Positions 58,301 through 64,000 of a stretch of 64,000 bases of DNA are shown piece after piece. The notes below the pieces were generated by a model that saw nothing but the letters and a program-made list of their open reading frames with translations, did no database searches and had not been told where the DNA came from. Every line of letters starts with the position of its first letter. Within the stretch, counting starts at the first letter, position 1. The translations under genes and the position numbers were made by a program. The stretch comes from Lamellibrachia satsuma (lineage: Eukaryota; Annelida; Polychaeta; Sabellida; Siboglinidae), in the NCBI GenBank assembly GCA_033239005.1, contig BSQZ01000037.1:6101001-6165000 (forward strand). The letters are read 5' to 3'.

Positions 58301-61300
58301 GAAAAATCTACAAAAACAACAGTACCAAACTTTTATGGACTCAACTCTACCAAAACAAATGTCATCAGAGAGGACGACATTTCAAACAGACAAAATCTGA
58401 AATATCTTGTAAATAATATCTACGATACCATGAAACAAGCACCACAACAGAAATTGAACAGATTATTCAGGTATTCAAATTGAAAAATCGGATCATATCA
58501 TTGAAGGAGGCAACGTTACAAATGATTAGAAACTGCTCGCATGAGATAAAGGGGAGTATGAAAAGTCCAACATAACATTGGGGATAGTGTGTTTATTAAT
58601 ATTCACATATGTATGGGAAAATGTCACCTAGCAACAAATAAGTATCTCGTATGAACTGTTATTCTTGTAACCTGGTAGGTATATATTACAATTATTATAT
58701 TTGAATTACCTGTGTGCGATTGAGCATTTGAGTCTTGTCTGCAGTTCTCTGTCACTGTTGTAATGGCAAAACGTTTTGTTAGCCACAGTTTGTTTATAAA
58801 TTATCAACATCAAAAATACAGTAAAATGCAATATTCTAGTACTACTGGGATTACCACATACACCTGGAGTAATGAAGTCACTTCAGTTCAACACAAATAA
58901 TGTCTTAATGTGCACTAATTACATCTATAGCCGTCACCATGCTTTAGCTATATGTTCTAATAATACCTATGTATGCAAAACATATATACATATTTGCTTA
59001 TGTAATTTAAATTGTTCGTCAGTTTTGCAAAATCTGCCACCCGCAGAATGACAATGACCAACCTGCAGTGCTGATGCGTGATACTACGGGTTCACTTCTG
59101 CCACCAGACGACACTGCAGTCACTTCAATGTCATATTCGCTGCTTGCTTGTAGGTCATCGAGTAAGTAAGATGAGGTGTTCTACAAAAATGGCACAGTAA
59201 TAATGGATTATTAGTTATTACTAAATTATTACAGAAAGTTAATTAATTTATAAAATGTTACTTACTGGTTATGTGCAGGCATATTTAGAAATTATACAAC
59301 TTTTAATGAGGTGATGAAAGAGCTCTATTGCTGAAGATATAAAGATTATTCAATTTGAAATCCTGATTAATCTTTATATATTTTATCTTTAGCAGTACTG
59401 CAACAATATATCCATCTGGAAATTTCAGACACACATTGTTAGAATGAAACTTACCCCTGGCAAAGACACAGTCATGGAATGTATGGTACCAGTAGCGATG
59501 CCTGGAATCTGTTGCCACGATATGATGTAACGTGTGATTTCATTGGTTAATGAGACATGCTGGGGCGCCATCCACATGACCAAGAATGAACTACTGCAAA
59601 AGATGTCATCGTTCTGTCCAATCTGTTTTTCTCCCACATATTTCAAGTGGAGGTCTGTAGGTGAATCTGGTGCTAAAGTGTAAAAAGGTTTTTTAAACAT
59701 AGCATTATTGCATATACTCTATGACAAAACTGTAATAATAAAAAGGTGATATAATTAGTCAACAGGAATATTATCTTTCATTCATACTGCTGCAGGAATG
59801 AGATCACACAATGTATTATATAGTCTAAATAAAATTTTTAAATAATTATTTTTGATGGGCAGTAATTAATATCTACCACATGTCTTAATAATTATAATAG
59901 AATGACTACATTTTTGTGGTAGTGGCTAAATAAAGTCTACTACCTGGCTAACTATTACATGGCTAACTAAAATATATTACATGGCCTTCTAATTATAGCA
60001 TGATTTATGAAGTGATTGAACAAAAAGCTACTTACAACACAGATTGTAATTATAATTTGTGGCCTCCAAACAAGATGCAGTCACCAGGGCCATTCTGGCT
60101 GAGCCATAGCTACACCGATACTCTCTAGTGCAGGAACTAAGAACCACAGAGTAGTGGGTGCCATACTCCAGGGGACCAACTCTGTACTTGAACTCAGGAA
60201 GCTAAAACAACACAACAGTTTAAAAGGGAAATGTACAATGATTTTTATTGGTTAATTTTCAGCATCTCGGTTGGTTAAAACTAATTTCCATACAATATGT
60301 GTTAAGAGAGTGATCTTTTAACTTTTAATATTTTCGAAAATACAATATTTGGCCATGAAATAAAATAGGGCAGTTTTATAACATATATAGATATCGTTTT
60401 GCAGGAATCATACGAAACTCCCAGCTAGCTCCATATCAGTCAACCAATGAAAATCTTTGCACATTCCCTTTAGAATAGTCCCATTTAGAAAAAAAACAAA
60501 ACCTAAAATTCTGTAAGAAATTATCGAAGCATCACTGCAGGTCAGGCGAGCAAATCGTATGGCCGAATTATTCACTGCAGTAAGCATAATATTTACTTAT
60601 TTTTCACTCACGTCCAGGTTGTAGGCTGGTACTAATGCACACAGTTCTGATTGTTCACGGAAAATGTATTCGGAGTATCTTTCTAACTGCAGCTTACCAG
60701 CGGGATTCTGATCTCTGTTGCCGGGGCAACGGAAGAGTCTGGCAGCAGAGCCAAGTTGTAGTTGCACATTGGAACTGAAACACATGCACAGAACACATTG
60801 AGGTGAGGGGTTACCCAAAAGGGAGGGAGGGAGAGAGAGGAGGTGGTATTGGCGGGAGACTAGGCAAGACACTGAATAAAGGGGTAGAGGGTGACAATTT
60901 TAAAGGTCCCTCCTCAATAAATGTTTTTCGCTTGTCTCATTTCATTTCGCTTGACTCATTTACTGGGGAGCGGTGGTCTAATGGTTAGAGCACCCGCCTG
61001 TCGATCGAGAGGACGGTGGTTCGATTCTCCCTCCGCCATTTCGAAGCTTGGGCAATTTCGTTCACCCCACTTTGCCCATGTCTTTCAGAAGAGACATTAA
61101 ACGCTGTTGGTCCAAACTCCTGCGTTAGCTCAAGATTGGGCTGTGTGGAGTATAACTACTTGAGACTCGTTTCACTGAAAAATGTAACCTATTTAGTATA
61201 CACTATGACATGCTAGCTTGTTTGTGCAAAGTTGTTATTTAGTTTTAATGATATCATGGGACAAATTATGAAAGTATTTTTTATCTGATCTGGTTTTGGC

Positions 61301-63101
61301 GAAAACGTGACAAGTGTGGTTCGGCTCTATAATATTATACTAGAGCATAAGGCTATTCAGAATTTCGCAAGTTGCCTGATCTAATTATGAAAGTCATTAC
61401 TTTCGATGACATCAACAAAAGTGTGCACTCTTTTAATAAACCAACTGCATAAATTACTTAAAACTACTCATGCACTACATCACTGAACCTGATTCGTGAT
61501 GGGCTAAATGAGTTTTAATGAAGCTAACTGCTGCTAGTGCTGACTGTTACTTAACTTTGACTGAAGAAAACTACATCTGATCTGCCATAAAAATCTATGC
61601 TACTTCTCAAACGCATAAATATGATAAAGGCATTATGGGATATGGCATCACCTGTCCGAGGAGTCCAGCCAATCACCACGTAGACAGATTGCTCCGCTGG
61701 CTCCTGTCGAATGACAAACACGCGTGCTGGTCTTACTGGTTTGTAGTGCCCTAAAAAGCAAAATTTTTTAATTTATGCAGAATGACAACACAGGTCCAGG
61801 TAAGTGTGAAACAGGCCAATTTAATTTTTTTATTAATGTATAAGTAATTACACCAAGATTCAACACAAATATACGATATACATCAACACATAATTTCAGC
61901 AAGCATGCTGGCCCCAAATGGTATTTACACATAATACATACAATTTACTGACATATTACGCCAGTCTAACAAACATTGCTACAGATAATATTTAAATGTC
62001 TCCAGTAGCCACCCGCTACAAGTACTAACAATCTGACTTCGCCACCAGGTCACCCCGTGTGAACAACCCCCTCCAAACAATTTGACGATTATTTTTCGAA
62101 AAGTAGAACCCTACATGATTAGACACTGCTGCATAATTCATCACATTTGCTTTAAACAAAAATTTAAGCATTGATAATTCAATAAATATTTATAACTTGT
62201 TACAAGATGACATACCATGAGTAGTGAGTGTCCAATCACTGGTCTTCGCCTGACCAGCGGTGCCATCTGCCATCACTGGGGTCACGCGGAACTGGTACAG
62301 TGTGCTTGCATTAACTATCACAGGCACCCAACCATGGTATGTCTGCGGGAATGACAGCGACAACATTAAAACATTTCTCACTTGCTTTTCTCATCATTTC
62401 GAGGAGCATACAATAAAGAATCAAAATGGTTATCACCATGAAATACAACAATATATAGGCCACATGATGAGAAAGAGAAAATTAGAAAATCTCGAGACAA
62501 TGGGAAAGATCGAGGGGAAAAGAGCAGGAGTCGGGAAAGAATAAAAATCTTTGATGGTCTAGCAGTCTGGCTAGGAAACAGAATAACAGAAATGTTGAAG
62601 ACACCTGTAGTCATGTGTTATGATGGGTCATAACAGTACATGCTGCGACTATGACAACACCCAATAATAATGATCATCAAAATATTGGTTAGATGACTTT
62701 TTAGAATATTAAAAAATACTGGTATCTATTGATATACATGCAAGATATACACGCAAGATGTGGATATATCAAACATCTGAAGCTATTTAGTCAACTTGCA
62801 GCAAAATGATTATTTACATTTTTTCTTAAATACTTGCTTACAAATTTCAAACAGTTCAAGTTGAACAAAACAGTGAGAAAACTTACAATGAAAGGTGTCC
62901 ATGACGTTAGTCCTTGACTGACATTAGCTCGAATCTCAACAACAAATGTGACAGGCAGCCCAGGCGTTGTCCAATGACCATGAACACTCTGAACATTCCA
63001 CTTGAGATAGAGGCTGACTGTGTTCACTGCGCGTCTTGATATCTCCTGGCAGCATACTGTCACTCCTGACAACGTAATGTTCACCTTTGAGGTCTGGCTT
63101 G
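46345..63101 (-). CDS. Receptor tyrosine kinase with fibronectin-III ectodomain and split kinase (5' end outside window)
   Basis: Nineteen exons in transcript order: 63101-62887, 62342-62216, 61750-61652, 60774-60612, 60201-60036, 59672-59455, 59180-59063, 58754-58710, 58217-58084, 57552-57505, 57180-56955, 56394-56207, 54955-54772, 54127-53975, 52814-52744, 52191-51977, 51200-51063, 47662-47489 and 46879-46345. They code about 1,070 residues. Three FN3 domains lead to the membrane helix ([20 protein letters not shown], exon 58217-58084). The kinase has [45 protein letters not shown] and [15 protein letters not shown], so it should be active. An insert of about 110 residues (exons 54955-53975) splits the lobes. 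The C-lobe [24 protein letters not shown] resembles RET most by eye, but RET has cadherin-like, not FN3, repeats. Phases join everywhere except before exon 60774-60612, where one exon may be missing or there may be an indel. Exons upstream of 63101 must lie beyond the window. Confidence 0.9.
46577..46690 (-). repeat. 54-bp coding duplication in kinase tail
   Basis: Two copies of a 54-bp block (18 codons, [11 protein letters not shown](S)GPSKT) lie side by side in the last exon of the receptor kinase. A few codons differ (Ser/Asn). Confidence 0.9.
46731..46879 (-). repeat. 30-bp coding minisatellite at the start of the last kinase exon, five copies
   Basis: Five units of ten codons ([10 protein letters not shown]) begin one base after the splice acceptor at 46879 and stay in frame. 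Units differ by single substitutions. They form an acidic/Ser/Gln-rich cytoplasmic stretch after the kinase domain. Confidence 0.93.
48203..48450 (+). mobile_element. tRNA-headed SINE
   Basis: A degenerate pol III promoter (A-box-like TGGTCGTGTAGTAGAGCC, B-box-like GGTACGAAACC) precedes a body with CACCCCACTTTGCTTGTGTC and GGAAGAGACACTAAAAGC, shared with the SINE at 60964. It lies in a receptor-kinase intron next to the 44-bp array. Confidence 0.7.
48495..50815. repeat. 43/44-bp minisatellite, about 53 copies
   Basis: Unit AAGCATGGGGGAGGTGGGTT + AGCACTTGTTTAGTGTTGTACATC, period 44 bp (43 where one G is missing). Variants: GGTGGG versus GGTGAG, CACC versus CATC, CATGG versus CACGG. It fills about 2.3 kb of the intron between kinase exons 51200-51063 and 47662-47489. 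The array shows no resemblance to the neighbouring exons. Confidence 0.97.
50842..50928 (+). other. Exon-like open stretch, unknown
   Basis: Right after the 44-bp array a pyrimidine tract and CAG (TTTACTTTCCAG) precede an open frame ([19 protein letters not shown]...LLT), followed by a GTCAAT that could be a donor. It is antisense to the receptor kinase. I do not recognise the peptide. It may be a fragment of a mobile element or chance. Confidence 0.2.
51415..51760. repeat. 49-bp minisatellite, about seven copies
   Basis: AACAGGACCACAGGATTGGT + ATTGTAGCTAACAAACCACC repeats with period 49 bp (for example at 51423 and 51472), with more divergence at the far end. It is intronic, between the two kinase C-lobe exons. 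Confidence 0.93.
53005..53380. repeat. 19-bp minisatellite, about 20 copies
   Basis: TATTAATCTGTATAGTATG repeats, with TTTG, TTTC and ATCT variants and one partial unit near 53145. It lies in the intron before the kinase exon 52814-52744. Confidence 0.95.
57263..57390. repeat. Degenerate ~20-bp G-rich tandem repeat
   Basis: Variants of GGTTATGTCCGGAAGGGG repeat about six times just upstream, on the transcribed strand, of the first kinase exon (57180-56955). Confidence 0.75.
60964..61170 (+). mobile_element. tRNA-headed SINE
   Basis: A well preserved pol III promoter: A box TGGTCTAATGGTTAGAGC and B box GGTTCGATTCT within a tRNA-like 70 bp. The family body follows (CACCCCACTTTGCCCATGTC, AGAAGAGACATTAAACGC) and the tail TCCTGCGTTAGCTCAAG. 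It is the least damaged copy in the window. It is in the intron before kinase-gene exon 60774-60612. Confidence 0.8.
62395..62640 (+). pseudogene. LINE ORF2 C-terminal fragment
   Basis: [20 protein letters not shown] and GKRAGVG, followed out of frame by a W/LG...[13 protein letters not shown] end. Related to the fragment at 5020-5245. It lies in the intron between the first two receptor-kinase exons seen. Confidence 0.65.
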
Positions 63102-63593
63102 CTTCAAACAAAAGTAAACTATAAAGGTTAACATCATTTCTGTAAATAAAGGTAACAATAATGGAATAAAGCATTTCTTGCAAACCATCTTCAGGACACA
63201 TTATGTCACACAACTGGTAGGAACATTAACAAACAAGTTTTTTTTATTTTGAATAATTTCTTTGTAGCTTAAAAACTTACTTATTTTTTGCAACAATTAA
63301 ATACAGATGTAACTTTCAAACTTTTGTCAGTTGTGTAGAAAAGAATACATGGAATTCAATACTCAAATCCATATATTTGGCTAGTATAATTACATACATC
63401 GATATTTTTCTTCCAAATCGAAAAAACATGGTTTCGAGAAAACAACCATCAAAGATTGAATAATTTGATTTATTACTTGAAAGCGACATGATCTATTAGT
63501 GAATAAAAGTTGTTTAGCAGTATGTAGTTGTTACAAAAGTTAAGTCTATTGATAGTAAACATTAAGCTATTGGTATATGGCATAAATACATTA

Positions 63594-64000
63594 AGAGTAA
63601 TGTTGTAAAAAGAAGTAATGTCGGGTGTACCTTAAAATATAACAATAATCCTGTTGTAGTGTTTACAGTTTACATGGCAGAAGAGTAATGTTGTAAAAAG
63701 AAGTAATGTCGGGTGTACCTTAAAATATAACAATAATCCTGTTGTAGTGTTTACAGTTTACATGGCAGAAGAGTAATGTTGTAAAAAGAAGTAATGTCGG
63801 GTGTATCTTAAAATATAACAATAATCCTGTTGTAGTGTTTACAGTTTACATGGCAGAAGAGTAATGTTGTAAAAAGAAGTAATGTCGGGTGTACCTTAAA
63901 ATATAACAATAATCCTGTTGTAGTGTTTACAGTTTACATGGCAGAAGAGTAATGTTGTAAAAAGAAGTAATGTCGGGTGTACCTTAAAATATAACAATAA
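63594..64000. repeat. 88-bp minisatellite, at least 4.6 copies, cut by the window edge
   Basis: AGAGTAATGTTGTAAAAAGA recurs every 88 bp (63594, 63682 and onward) with almost no variation. The array continues past 64000, upstream of the first receptor-kinase exon visible here. Confidence 0.95.

Noticed and set aside
60964..61035. A genuine tRNA gene
   Set aside because: The tRNA-like head continues into a SINE body shared with another copy, and the cloverleaf is incomplete.
46345..63101. Calling the receptor kinase a RET orthologue
   Set aside because: Only the kinase domain resembles RET. The visible ectodomain is FN3, and no phylogeny could be run.

Overview
This is an AT-rich, intron-rich, repeat-laden stretch of an invertebrate animal nuclear genome. 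The evidence is GT-AG introns of roughly 0.2 to 8.5 kb, three animal-type genes, many non-LTR retrotransposon remnants, tRNA-headed SINEs, a hAT DNA transposon and very abundant minisatellites. A lophotrochozoan such as a mollusc seems plausible, but I cannot fix the phylum from sequence alone. I see nothing bacterial: no operons, ribosome binding sites or CRISPR.

Three protein-coding genes can be rebuilt exon by exon. (1) Minus strand, 1276-19952: a complete ten-exon hedgehog acyltransferase (HHAT, MBOAT family), with the catalytic Asp and His present. (2) Plus strand, 31522-44951: a complete eight-exon Nudix hydrolase with the DUF4743 N-terminal module (plant NUDT20/24 type, related to the N-terminal part of fungal thiamine pyrophosphokinase Tnr3). 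(3) Minus strand, from 46345 past the right edge: nineteen exons of a receptor tyrosine kinase with at least three fibronectin-III domains, one membrane span, a split kinase domain closest by eye to RET/FGFR/PDGFR types, and a repeat-bearing C-terminal tail. Genes 1 and 2 are divergent. Genes 2 and 3 are convergent, about 1.4 kb apart.

Between and inside the genes: 2.8-4.1 kb holds an LTR-like pair beside a 36-bp perfect palindrome. 8.5-10.3 kb is a decayed hAT element with perfect 15-bp TIRs and an 8-bp target duplication. 12.5-19.1 kb (HHAT intron 1) is a LINE graveyard. 20.4-25.0 kb is a tandemly duplicated block. 27.8-28.5 kb is a PHD/endonuclease LINE fragment. 38.4-40.2 kb is another dead LINE. 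48.5-50.8 kb is an array of about 53 copies inside the kinase gene.

The most striking pattern is that minisatellites sit exactly on exon-intron boundaries. In HHAT, the 3' end of exon 4 plus its splice donor is repeated six times in an 81-bp, in-frame unit. In the Nudix gene, the acceptor plus 5' end of exon 4 is repeated about 22 times (47/49-bp units), and the acceptor plus 5' end of exon 5 about 16 times (58-bp units). The last exon of the kinase gene also begins with a 30-bp coding repeat. Arrays of duplicated functional-looking splice sites could produce splice variants, or could mark a local duplication process that acts at exon edges.
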